Positions 54,591-64,000 of a DNA stretch of 64,000 bases are shown in pieces. A program made the translations under genes and the position numbers. The stretch is from Pseudomonas putida (lineage in GTDB: Bacteria; Pseudomonadota; Gammaproteobacteria; Pseudomonadales; Pseudomonadaceae). The notes below the pieces were generated by a model. The model worked only from the letters and a program-made list of their open reading frames with translations. It was not told the origin of the DNA and searched no databases. The stretch is from positions 4,822,001-4,886,000 of the forward strand of contig NZ_CP113097.1 in NCBI RefSeq assembly GCF_026625125.1. Direction: 5' to 3'. Every line of letters starts with the position of its first letter. The first letter of the stretch is position 1.

Positions 54591-55136
54591 TCATTGCTGC
54601 CCGGCGTCACTCAGGATCAGCTTGCCATTCTTGTCCAGCGGGATGGTCGAGCCCGGCTCGCGATCCATCTTCACCTTGCCCACCTGGCCATCGATTGAAT
54701 AGGTCACGGTGTACCCAACGACCTTCTCACTGACATCATTGACCGTGTTGCAACGGGTTTGCGTGGTGGTATAGGTGTCACGCTGCTGCATGCCCTCCTG
54801 CACCTTGTTACCGGCATAGCCACCACCGACAGCACCGGCCACGGTGGCGATCTTCTTGCCGGTGCCGCCACCGATCTGATTGCCCAGCAAGCCGCCCGCC
54901 AGGGCGCCTACCACGGTACCGGCGATCTGATGCTGATCCTTGACCGGCGCCTGACGCGTCACGGCCACGTCCTTGCACACTTCGCGAGGGGTTTTCACCT
55001 GCTGCTTGATCGGCTGCACGTCGGTGACCTGGGCGTATTCGGGGCCTTTGTTCACCAAGCTGTAGGTCGCCACAGCACCTCCGGCAGTCACACCGACAGC
55101 ACCCAGTACCGCACCCACCAGCATTGATTTGTTCAC
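54591..55136 (-). CDS. Glycine-zipper 2TM-domain (Rick_17kDa/SlyB-like) protein
   Basis: This 181-residue protein has a hydrophobic N-terminus (SMLVGAVLGAVGVTAGGAV) without a lipobox. The central glycine zipper reads IAGTVVGALAGGLLGNQIGGGTG and continues AVGGGYAGNKVQE. The C-terminus contains a beta-rich domain with CNTVNDVSEKVVGYTVTYSIDG. Glycine-zipper proteins of this type sit in the envelope and affect membrane integrity. The precise role is unknown. It is convergent with suhB. Confidence 0.8.
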   Translation of the reverse strand: MNKSMLVGAVLGAVGVTAGGAVATYSLVNKGPEYAQVTDVQPIKQQVKTPREVCKDVAVTRQAPVKDQHQIAGTVVGALAGGLLGNQIGGGTGKKIATVAGAVGGGYAGNKVQEGMQQRDTYTTTQTRCNTVNDVSEKVVGYTVTYSIDGQVGKVKMDREPGSTIPLDKNGKLILSDAGQQ

Positions 55137-55198
55137 ATTGAACCTCCTGATTCATACCCGCGGGGTAAACCCGCCTGCTCCCAGCCTTGGAGCAAAAA

Positions 55199-55230
55199 AA
55201 AAGGCGCGAGTTCAACACTCGCGCCTTTTC
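55199..55230 (-). terminator. Intrinsic terminator of the secDF transcript
   Basis: Minus-strand AAAGGCGCGAGT and ACTCGCGCCTTT pair around a short loop, followed by a run of T residues (plus-strand A run at about 55194-55203). It lies 28 bases after the secF stop. Confidence 0.85.
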
Positions 55231-55257
55231 GATCGCCGAACGGCGTAGGGCTAAGCC

Positions 55258-56166
55258 TTAAGGGCGGTCATCCACACCGTCGGTCTTGGCCGGCGGAATG
55301 AGGTCTTCGCTGTTCAGGTTCAGCCAGATCAGCACCACGTTGGCGATGTAGATCGAGGAGTAGGTACCCGCCATGACGCCGATGAACAGGGCCAGGGAGA
55401 AGCCGAACAGGTTGTCACCGCCGAAGAACAGCAGCGCAGCGATTGCCAGCAGGGTCGAAACGGAAGTGGCCACCGTGCGCAGCAAGGTTTGCGTGGTCGA
55501 GATATTGATGTTCTCGATCAGCGAGGCCTTGCGCATCACGCGGAAGTTCTCACGCACCCGGTCGAACACCACGATGGTGTCGTTGAGCGAGTAACCAATG
55601 ATCGCCAGCACCGCCGCCAATACAGTCAGGTCGAAGGTGATCTGGAAGAACGACAGGATACCCAGGGTCACCACCACGTCGTGGATCAGCGAGATGATCG
55701 CGCCCACGGCGAACTTCCACTGGAAGCGGAAAGCCAGGTAGATGAGGATGCCGCCCAGCGCCAGGAGCATGCCGAGGCCACCCTGGTCGCGCAGCTCTTC
55801 ACCCACTTGCGGGCCAACGAACTCGACGCGCTTGACCGTCGCCGGGTTGTCACCGCCAACCTTCTGCAGGGCTTCGGCCACCTTGTTACCCAGCATCGGG
55901 TCATCGCCAGGCATACGCACCAGCAGGTCAGTGGTAGCGCCGAAGCTCTGCACCACAGCCTCGTGGAAACCGGATTCGACCAGCTCGGCACGCACTGCCT
56001 TGAGGTCGGCCGGGCGCTCGTAGGTCAACTCGATCAGCGTACCGCCGGTGAAGTCCAGGCCGAAGTTCAGGCCCTTCTGCCACCAGCTGAACAGTGCCAG
56101 CACGGTAAGGAGCACGGTTACGGCGAACGCAACATTGCGCACGCCCATGAAGTTGATGGTTTTCAT
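55258..56166 (-). CDS. secF: SecF, protein translocase subunit
   Basis: This 302-residue RND-type membrane protein has a first span at about 9-28 (VAFAVTVLLTVLALFSWW) and LNFGLDFTGGTLIEL. Five C-terminal spans follow, including TLGILSFFQITFDLTVLAAVLAIIGYSLNDTIVVFDRVREN. Together with SecD and YajC it helps proteins leave the Sec channel. It starts 10 bases after secD. The ATG at 56166 gives MKTINFMGVRN. Confidence 0.96.
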   Translation of the reverse strand: MKTINFMGVRNVAFAVTVLLTVLALFSWWQKGLNFGLDFTGGTLIELTYERPADLKAVRAELVESGFHEAVVQSFGATTDLLVRMPGDDPMLGNKVAEALQKVGGDNPATVKRVEFVGPQVGEELRDQGGLGMLLALGGILIYLAFRFQWKFAVGAIISLIHDVVVTLGILSFFQITFDLTVLAAVLAIIGYSLNDTIVVFDRVRENFRVMRKASLIENINISTTQTLLRTVATSVSTLLAIAALLFFGGDNLFGFSLALFIGVMAGTYSSIYIANVVLIWLNLNSEDLIPPAKTDGVDDRP

Positions 56167-56176
56167 CGTCGCTCCC

Positions 56177-58039
56177 TCAAACCCACAGCTTCTTGATGTC
56201 ACGCCCGCCACAGGTCAGGTTGACCAGCGCACGGGTCATCATGATGGCGGTGAACATCGAGGTGAAAATCCCGAGGGACATGGTGACCGCAAAGCCCTTG
56301 ACCGGGCCGGTACCCATGGCAAAGAGGATGCCGCCGACCAGCAATGTGGTCAGGTTGGCATCGACGATCGCCGAATACGCCCGGTTGAAGCCTTCATGAA
56401 TCGCGCGCTGCACCGACATGCCGGCAGCGAGCTCTTCACGGATACGCGAGAAGATCAGTACGTTGGCGTCGACGGCCATACCCATGGTCAGCACGATCCC
56501 GGCGATGCCTGGCAAGGTCAGGGTAGCCCCCAACAGCGACATCAACGCCAGCAGCAAGACCATGTTGCCCGCCAGGGCGATGGTCGCCAGCACGCCGAAC
56601 GCGCGGTAGATGGCGATGATGAACAGCGAGACGAACAGCATGCCCCACAGCGACGCATCGATACCTTTGGTGATGTTGTCGGCACCCAGGCTCGGGCCGA
56701 TGGTACGTTCTTCAGCGAAGTACATCGGCGCGGCCAGGCCACCAGCACGCAGCAGCAGAGCCAGTTCGGACGATTCGCCCTGCCCGTTCAGGCCGGTGAT
56801 GCGGAACTGGCTGCCCAGCGGCGACTGGATGGTCGCCAGGCTGATGATCTTCTTCTCTTCCACGAAGCTCTGTACCGGCACGTCCTTCTCGACGCCGTTG
56901 ACAGTCTGCTTGACGTAGCGGGTAATCGGCTTCTGCTCGATGAAGATCACCGCCATGCTGCGCCCGACATTGCTGCGGGTCGCGCGGCTCATCAGCTCGC
57001 CACCATGGCCGTCCAGGCGAATGTTCACCTGCGGCCGGCCATGCTCGTCGAAGCTCGCCTGGGCGTCGGTAACCTGGTCACCGGTGATGATCAGGCCACG
57101 CTCGACCTGGGCGGAACGGCCGCCCTCACGGAACTCGAAGACCTCGGTAGTGGCCCTGGACGCACCCGGCTCGGCACCGAAGCGGAACTCCAGGTTGGCC
57201 GTCTTGCCGAGGATACGTTTGGCTTCGGCAGTGTCCTGCACACCTGGCAGTTCGACCACGATGCGGTTGGCGCCCTGGCGCTGAACCAGCGGCTCGGCGA
57301 CGCCCAGCTCGTTGACGCGGTTGCGCACGGTGGTGAGGTTCTGCTTGATCGAGTACTCGCGGATCTCGGCGACTTTCGCCTGAGTCAGCGCCAGACGCAG
57401 CACAGCGGTTTCATTACGTTCGCTGGTGGTCAGGTCGAAATCACTGAAATTCTTGCGGATCAGGGCACGTGCCTGTTCGCGGGTGGCATCGTCGGCGAAG
57501 CCCAGCATGATCCCGCCATCCTGCTGAGGCAGGCTGCGGTAGCGGACGCGCTCTTTGCGCAGCAAGGTCTTGACCTCGCCTTCGTAGACTTTCAGGCGGG
57601 CGCTCATGGCCTTGTCCATGTCCACTTCCAGCAGGAAGTGCACACCACCGGACAGGTCCAGGCCCAGCTTCATCGGGCTTGCACCCAGGTTACGCAGCCA
57701 TTGCGGAGTGGTTTGGGCCAGGTTCAGGGCCACGACATAATCATCGCCCAGTGCCTTGCGCACTACATCCTTGGCTGGCAACTGGTCTTCCTGGTTGCTC
57801 AGGCGCACCAGCGCACTGCCCTTCTCACCCAGGCTCGCACCTTTGACGGTGATACCGGCTTCGGTCAGCGCCTTGCTGACGCGGTCGAGGTCGGCCTGGT
57901 TAACCTGCAGCGCCGAGCTGGCACCGCTGATCTGCACCGCCGGGTCATCCGGGTAGAGGTTGGGAGCGGAATAAATAAAACCGATCGCCAGTACCATCAC
58001 GATCAGTGCGTATTTCCACAGAGGGTATTTGTTCAGCAT
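56177..58039 (-). CDS. secD: SecD, protein translocase subunit
   Basis: This 620-residue protein has an N-terminal membrane span (YALIVMVLAIGFIYSAPNLYP). A large periplasmic P1 region contains LGLDLSGGVHFLLEVDMDKAM, and the five C-terminal spans include GMAVDANVLIFSRIREE. SecDF uses proton motive force to pull substrates. The ATG at 58039 is preferred to the GTG at 58042; the start MLNKYPLWKY matches the family. It lies 62 bases downstream of yajC. Confidence 0.97.
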   Translation of the reverse strand: MLNKYPLWKYALIVMVLAIGFIYSAPNLYPDDPAVQISGASSALQVNQADLDRVSKALTEAGITVKGASLGEKGSALVRLSNQEDQLPAKDVVRKALGDDYVVALNLAQTTPQWLRNLGASPMKLGLDLSGGVHFLLEVDMDKAMSARLKVYEGEVKTLLRKERVRYRSLPQQDGGIMLGFADDATREQARALIRKNFSDFDLTTSERNETAVLRLALTQAKVAEIREYSIKQNLTTVRNRVNELGVAEPLVQRQGANRIVVELPGVQDTAEAKRILGKTANLEFRFGAEPGASRATTEVFEFREGGRSAQVERGLIITGDQVTDAQASFDEHGRPQVNIRLDGHGGELMSRATRSNVGRSMAVIFIEQKPITRYVKQTVNGVEKDVPVQSFVEEKKIISLATIQSPLGSQFRITGLNGQGESSELALLLRAGGLAAPMYFAEERTIGPSLGADNITKGIDASLWGMLFVSLFIIAIYRAFGVLATIALAGNMVLLLALMSLLGATLTLPGIAGIVLTMGMAVDANVLIFSRIREELAAGMSVQRAIHEGFNRAYSAIVDANLTTLLVGGILFAMGTGPVKGFAVTMSLGIFTSMFTAIMMTRALVNLTCGGRDIKKLWV

Positions 58040-58101
58040 CACGCCGCCCGTTCAAGACGCGGGGCGCGTTGCGCGCCCCGACTGGAAAAAAAACCGGTAA
58101 C

Positions 58102-58437
58102 TCAGATAGCCTTGAGCGTACCTTTTGGCAGGGTCGCGGCAATGGCGCCCTTCTGGAACTTCAGCTCGACCGTGTCGGACACTTCCAGCACCACGAAATC
58201 ATCGGAAACCTTGACGATCTTGCCAGCGATGCCGCCGTTGGTGACAACTTCATCACCTTTTTGCAAGTTGCTCAGCAGGTTCTTCTGCTCTTTGGCACGC
58301 TTGGCCTGCGGGCGCCAGATCATCAGGTAGAAGATGACCAGGAAACCGACCAGGAAAATCCACTCGAAGCCGGTGCCGGCTGGGCCAGCGGCGGGTGCAG
58401 CAGCGTCCGCATAGGCGGCGGGGATCAAGAAGCTCAT
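58102..58437 (-). CDS. yajC: YajC, Sec translocon accessory protein
   Basis: This 111-residue protein has an Ala-rich N-terminal part, one membrane span (FEWIFLVGFLVIFYLMIWRPQAKRAKE) and a cytoplasmic beta domain (GDEVVTNGGIAGKIVKVSDDFVVLEVSD). It associates with SecDF. It is 44 bases downstream of tgt in the same operon. Confidence 0.96.
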   Translation of the reverse strand: MSFLIPAAYADAAAPAAGPAGTGFEWIFLVGFLVIFYLMIWRPQAKRAKEQKNLLSNLQKGDEVVTNGGIAGKIVKVSDDFVVLEVSDTVELKFQKGAIAATLPKGTLKAI

Positions 58438-58481
58438 TGGGCACTCCAGTTGCGTAAGTTTTAATTAGATGGTGCGAACAA

Positions 58482-60661
<2,180 letters not shown>

Positions 60662-60729
60662 GATGATGTTCGGGTTCGGCAGGGCCGGGAAGTTTAGCCC
60701 AATGTGTGAAAATTGACCATGAAAGCCGA

Positions 60730-60758
60730 TTGACCGACCAGAGGTAGCTCTCTATACT
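60730..60758 (+). promoter_or_regulatory. tRNA-Leu promoter
   Basis: The -35 element TTGACC (60730-60735) and -10 element TATACT (60753-60758) are separated by exactly 17 bp. Transcription would start about 6-8 bases later, near 60764-60766, a few bases upstream of the mature tRNA 5' end. Confidence 0.85.
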
Positions 60759-60769
60759 GCGCGCCACAC

Positions 60770-60854
60770 GCCCTGATGGCGGAATTGGTAGACGCGGCGG
60801 ATTCAAAATCCGTTTTCGAAAGGAGTGGGAGTTCGAGTCTCCCTCGGGGCACCA
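60770..60854 (+). tRNA. tRNA-Leu, anticodon CAA
   Basis: This is an 85-base class II tRNA. The acceptor GCCCTGA pairs with TCGGGGC, followed by discriminator A and encoded CCA. The D-arm region reads GGCGGAATTGGTAGACGC, the anticodon loop TTCAAAA carries CAA, a variable arm follows, and the T-loop GTTCGAGTC completes it. It has its own promoter and terminator. Confidence 0.95.
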
Positions 60855-60862
60855 AAATCCGG

Positions 60863-60891
60863 AAAAAACCGACCTTATGGTCGGTTTTTTT
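60863..60891 (+). terminator. Intrinsic terminator of tRNA-Leu
   Basis: AAAAAACCGACC and GGTCGGTTTTTT pair around TTAT, about 9 bases after the CCA end, with a clear run of T residues. Confidence 0.9.
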
Positions 60892-61053
60892 ATGCCTGCG
60901 GTTTGACCAGCAAGCTCCTGGGCCAGTGCATCGTCATGCGCCCAAGCAAACGCCGAGTATCGCTACACAGGCAAATGCCTCGGCGCAGCACACTGCGCGC
61001 CCGTTACCATCTTGCAGGCACGGGGCATAGGTTCACTAAGCAGCCCCGTGAAA

Positions 61054-62385
61054 TCATGAGGGTCTCCCGGCCTTGATCCATTCCGTTACCTGCCTCATGG
61101 TCAGCCGATACCTGGCGCAGTTGTGCAGCGCCAGGATATCCAGTTCAGCCTGCAACAGAGGCTGAAACTGCCTTTTCTCGTCCTCTGAAAAAGGCAGCCC
61201 GGCTACCACCGAGCGGACAGTGAGCCTGTCGCGTACGACGGCACCAATCGTCTCGTTCAACACCTCTCGATACTGCAGGCGCACGGGGTCTGGAACCCCC
61301 ATTGCTTCAAGCATCACGCCATACTTGCTGATCGACCTGCGATAGACCCAGACAAACAGATCCGCTGCCATCGCCATATCACGCTGCTCATACACCCCCA
61401 TCATCGCCAGCGCATAGTCCTGCGGGTTTACGTCCAGGAACGACAAAGGCGAGCAGTTATAGAGCATCAGCGGTATGTTCGCCGCCAAACGACTTGTGCG
61501 CTTGTTGCCATCTTCGAAGGGTTGCAGGTAGGCCAGGTTTATCCACAAGAAGAATGCCGCCTCGATGGGATTCTTGATCTGCCGCGCCTTGTCGAGTATC
61601 AAGTCGAACATCTCTTCCAGCAGTGAGGGCACTTGGGTTGGGAAGTAGGTAGTCCCGCTGATGTTCACGACTGTCTGGCGAATACTGCCCAAGGCATTGC
61701 TGTCTGCTAGCAGATCCTGCATCAGCAAGCCATGCAGGTTGCGGATGACGGCTGAGTTGAGCCCGTATTCAGGTACTGCATCGACCATGAATTCGATGGC
61801 CGCCTTGTGATTGAGCAGCATCACCGCATCGAGATCTCCCTGCGTCACACCACTTTCGAACAGCTTCTTGGTGTCGAGCAGCGTATAGCGGTTGCCTTCC
61901 AGACGTGAAGACGACCATGACAGGTCAATCAACAAAGGTTCGAGTACTTTGCGCGCGTAGGTGCCGGCTGGCTGCTGCCCCCTCATCCGGCCTTCAGCCT
62001 CTAGCGCAGCCGTCAAGCTGGGTGGCAGCCAGGCAGTCTGGTTCGGCTCGTAGCTGTCTACAAGGTCGCGCTGATAGGTGACGACTTCGCGCATTGCCAA
62101 TGGACGGGTCAACGACTTGCGCAGGGCGAGGCTCGCAGGCGACCAAGGCAGATCAGCGGAAGGAGACTGCGCAGACGCACTGTCTGGCAATCGAGCATCT
62201 GCCGTGACCAGCCGGTAACGCGTGATGCGTCCGTCCTTCTCGCGCTGAACCTGGCCCGCCTCCAACAATGCATCGAGGTGACGCTTGACTGTGGCCCAAC
62301 TTGCATCGAGACGCTCGGCGATCTCACGCGATCTTAGGCTCCGATCCTCCTGAAGCAGTTTCAGAATCTTGTTCAGCAATGTCAT
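61054..62385 (-). CDS. Winged-helix Fic/Doc-family protein with Gln in place of the catalytic His
   Basis: This 443-residue protein begins with a winged helix (1-60, LNKILKLLQEDRSLRSREIA, SWATVKRHLDALLEAG). A Fic N-terminal domain has the inhibitory motif SxxxEG at S159-E163-G164 (SSRLEGN). The Fic core motif at 287-299 is LQPFEDGNKRTSR. The canonical signature is HxFx(D/E)GNGRxxR; here residue 288 is Gln and residue 295 is Lys as in Doc. Fic enzymes transfer AMP or phosphate to protein targets. With the His replaced, normal AMPylation is doubtful. The start ATG at 62385 follows CCGGAG. Upstream is a 10-bp repeat array. No antitoxin partner is adjacent. Confidence 0.85.
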   Translation of the reverse strand: MTLLNKILKLLQEDRSLRSREIAERLDASWATVKRHLDALLEAGQVQREKDGRITRYRLVTADARLPDSASAQSPSADLPWSPASLALRKSLTRPLAMREVVTYQRDLVDSYEPNQTAWLPPSLTAALEAEGRMRGQQPAGTYARKVLEPLLIDLSWSSSRLEGNRYTLLDTKKLFESGVTQGDLDAVMLLNHKAAIEFMVDAVPEYGLNSAVIRNLHGLLMQDLLADSNALGSIRQTVVNISGTTYFPTQVPSLLEEMFDLILDKARQIKNPIEAAFFLWINLAYLQPFEDGNKRTSRLAANIPLMLYNCSPLSFLDVNPQDYALAMMGVYEQRDMAMAADLFVWVYRRSISKYGVMLEAMGVPDPVRLQYREVLNETIGAVVRDRLTVRSVVAGLPFSEDEKRQFQPLLQAELDILALHNCARYRLTMRQVTEWIKAGRPS

Positions 62386-62777
62386 GGCGTCTCCGGATGC
62401 AGCTCAATACAGCTCAATGCAGCTCAATATAGCTCAATACAGCTCAATCCAGCTCAATCCAGCTCAATCCAGCTCAATCCAGCTCAATCCAGCTCAATCC
62501 AGCTCAATCCAGCTCAATCCAGCTCAATCCAGCTCAATCCAGCTCAATCCAGCTCAACGAGCTGAGGCCATTTCACTTTTGAATGCAAGCCCTTTTCAAC
62601 CCGCAGTTTTTGACGCCACCCCAATGGCCACGGGCTCTCCAGCCATGCCTGGAATCTATTGGCCAGCACCTTTGCCCCCACCTAAGATGTCATTCGTCGG
62701 ATATACACAGAAAGTATTGATGGCGTAATAGCACTTCGCCATAGTCGCGCTCCCATTTCTCGATATCTGTGCCAATC
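62386..62777. other. Intergenic region with 10-bp repeat array between fic-like and protease genes
   Basis: This roughly 390-bp divergent spacer contains the 15-unit array described separately, a CAGCTC/GAGCTG dyad at 62550-62564, then about 210 bp without clear features. Both divergent genes should have promoters here. No strong -10/-35 pair was found. Confidence 0.5.
62401..62557. repeat. 15 tandem 10-bp units (AGCTCAATCC) plus a partial unit
   Basis: Units of AGCTCAATCC run from 62401 to 62550, with a further AGCTCAA to 62557. The four nearest the fic-like gene vary in their last bases (AATAC, AATGC, AATAT, AATAC). The other eleven are identical. The array lies 16 bases upstream of the fic-like ATG, where it occupies its leader/promoter. 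Ten-bp periodicity places each unit on the same DNA face. The recent identical copies indicate slippage-driven change. Confidence 0.95.
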
Positions 62778-63458
62778 ATGAAATCAACTGTGCCTTGCCT
62801 GGCAGCAATGATGCTGCTCAGTGGGTGCAATGGAGTGCCAACGTCCTACGTGTCGGACCCAGTCTACGATCAGGCGTTCGTGGTCACCTCCGGTGCACCG
62901 CTGCCGATGTTGCTGATGGCCACCGCCATCCAGTGGAACGAAGACTACGCAGTAACCGCCAAGCACACCCCCTTCCTGCGCAACGTGGTCCATGAAGGCC
63001 TGGGTGATGTGGTGTTCTTCAAGCACAAGGCGGCGCAGGTGCCGCTCTGGCGGCAGTACGTGCCAGGCGAGTCTGTGACAGCGGTCGGCTTCAACAGCCT
63101 GATGATGCCCGTGCAGGGCAAGGGCCACACCCTGGCTTCGCTGGTACGCCTGCAGGGCACGCCAGGCAGCGTGTTCTATTCGGTGCACGACGGCCCGATG
63201 GTCAAAGGCATGTCCGGTGGCCCGGTGTTCGCCGACGACGGCAAGGTCGTGGGGATCAATGTCGCTTTCATCGCCAAAGATGAAATCGATGCGCGCAGCC
63301 GGCCGGACCTGGCCGACAAAGAGCGTGTCAGCGTGTTCATGTCGTATAGCGAAATCGACAAGGAATGGCGCCGCTTCCAGTACCTGGCCGATAAAACCAA
63401 GCCCAAGGCCGCGCCTGCCGCGATCAAAGGGTATGTCGCTGTGGCCGCCAAACCTTGA
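62778..63458 (+). CDS. Trypsin-like serine protease lipoprotein
   Basis: This 226-residue protein begins with a lipoprotein signal ending LLSGC (Cys17). Residues that can form a chymotrypsin-type triad are His63 (VTAKHTPF), Asp77 (GLGDVVFFKH) and Ser146 in VKGMSGGPVFADDGKVVGIN, which matches the GxSGGP motif. It would be an envelope-anchored peptidase, but no substrate is known. The ATG at 62778 begins MKSTVPCLAAMMLLSGC. It is divergent from the fic-like gene and followed by the bestrophin gene on the same strand. Confidence 0.75.
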   Translation: MKSTVPCLAAMMLLSGCNGVPTSYVSDPVYDQAFVVTSGAPLPMLLMATAIQWNEDYAVTAKHTPFLRNVVHEGLGDVVFFKHKAAQVPLWRQYVPGESVTAVGFNSLMMPVQGKGHTLASLVRLQGTPGSVFYSVHDGPMVKGMSGGPVFADDGKVVGINVAFIAKDEIDARSRPDLADKERVSVFMSYSEIDKEWRRFQYLADKTKPKAAPAAIKGYVAVAAKP

Positions 63459-63628
63459 ATTGAACCTGGGCTCAGGCCAGCACGACTCATGCAAACGGGC
63501 CTGCCACGGCAGGCGCAGAAGGGCAAGAGGGTCGCGCTGGCGAGATCAAAACGTCTTGCAACAACCACCCGCGAACCTTCTTCGACCCTCGACGTCCGAT
63601 CCTGCATCCCCCTTTCGAGGTTCCCCGC

Positions 63629-64000
63629 GTGAAAGAAATCATCGCCCGCAAGTATCGCCTGGTGGTGAAGACCTTCGGCTACATCGGCTGGTCGCTGTTC
63701 TGGCTGCTGATCTGGGACGTGCTGGTCACCATCGATTTCATGCTGTTCTTGAACAGCAAATTCACCCTGCCATTGATCCCGCTGACACTGCTGGGTTCGG
63801 CGCTGGTAGTGCTGGTGAGTTTTCGCAACAGCAGCGCCTACAACCGCTGGTGGGAGGCGCGTACCTTATGGGGCGCGCTGGTGAACAGTTCACGCAGCTT
63901 CGCCCGGCAGACGCTGACGCTGATCGACGACACCGACGACGGCCTGAACCCGGTCAAGGCCACCTTGTTGCGCCGGCATATCGCTTATGTGAACTGCCTG
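63629..64000 (+). CDS. Bestrophin-family (UPF0187/YneE-like) membrane protein, 3' end cut by window edge
   Basis: The visible 124 codons start at GTG 63629, with GAGG 8 bases upstream. They read VKEIIARKYRLVVKTFGYIG and then membrane segments (WSLFWLLIWDVLVTIDF, LPLIPLTLLGSALVVLVSF). The family motif RNSSAYNRWWEARTLWGALV is a clear bestrophin-like signature. Bacterial members form cation or anion channels. The rest of the gene lies outside the window. Confidence 0.85.
   Translation, partial: MKEIIARKYRLVVKTFGYIGWSLFWLLIWDVLVTIDFMLFLNSKFTLPLIPLTLLGSALVVLVSFRNSSAYNRWWEARTLWGALVNSSRSFARQTLTLIDDTDDGLNPVKATLLRRHIAYVNCL

Noticed and set aside
60854-61054. Possible integration site or island boundary at the 3' end of tRNA-Leu
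   Set aside because: No second copy of the tRNA 3' end, integrase gene or composition break was found in the window. The adjacent Fic-like gene alone does not make an island.
62384-62728. Plus-strand open frame of 114 codons through the 10-bp array, encoding a repeated AQSSSIQLNP unit
   Set aside because: It stays open only because the 10-bp unit has no stop in that strand. Its ATG overlaps the fic-like ATG, lacks a ribosome-binding site, and the downstream part has no recognisable domain.

Overview
The window is a GC-rich gammaproteobacterial chromosome segment, almost certainly from the Pseudomonas putida group. Supporting signs are the gene orders roxSR - dpp/opdP, piuC/piuAB - prfC - speC, and der-bamB-yfgM-hisS-ispG-rodZ-pilF-rlmN-ndk-iscX-fdx-hscBA-iscAUSR-cysE. 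Further support comes from a speC of the alanine-racemase fold and from many REP-type intergenic palindromes built around GCCGGCAAGCCGGC. Most of the window is conserved chromosomal backbone with accessory transport loci. No prophage, CRISPR array or complete insertion sequence was seen.

Layout. At 1-4.3 kb are the 5' end of an amino-acid permease, an AEC-family carrier, the RoxS/RoxR redox two-component pair and a SIMPL-domain periplasmic protein. At 4.6-15.2 kb lies a peptide-uptake locus: three DppA-type binding proteins, an OprD-family porin (OpdP-like) and the DppBCDF inner-membrane transporter, with strong hairpins at nearly every junction around the binding-protein genes. At 15.3-20.3 kb are a small membrane-protein operon, an AraC-type regulator with an NTF2/SnoaL-like N-terminus, and a three-gene FAD oxidoreductase / cupin / polyamine-type binding-protein cluster. 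At 20.4-28 kb are prfC, a four-gene osmoprotectant (OpuC/Yeh-like) ABC operon and speC, which follows a promoter and a structured leader.

At 28-34.7 kb is an iron-uptake locus: a Sel1-repeat gene and piuC on one strand, with piuA and piuB divergent across Fur-box-like sites. At 34.9-36.8 kb an omega-amidase-like hydrolase overlaps a YbdL-type aminotransferase. From 37 to 53.6 kb the minus strand carries a long run of housekeeping genes: Der, BamB, YfgM, HisS, IspG, RodZ, PilF, RlmN, Ndk, the complete ISC iron-sulfur system under an IscR-site promoter, CysE and TrmJ. At 53.7-60.7 kb are suhB, a glycine-zipper protein and the secF-secD-yajC-tgt-queA operon. At 60.7-64 kb are a tRNA-Leu(CAA) with promoter and terminator, a Fic/Doc-family gene preceded by a 10-bp tandem-repeat array, a trypsin-like lipoprotein and the start of a bestrophin-family gene.

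The parts most worth a second look lie between genes: (i) a predicted closed RNA leader starting at the speC transcription start; (ii) two copies of a composite repeat in which a 50-bp transposon-like hairpin sits inside a REP pair; (iii) a REP pair whose interior has expanded into four 35-bp units; (iv) a 15-copy 10-bp repeat upstream of a Fic/Doc-type gene whose catalytic His is Gln; and (v) a hairpin between iscX and ndk that looks like a terminator and carries a consensus -10 box in its loop.
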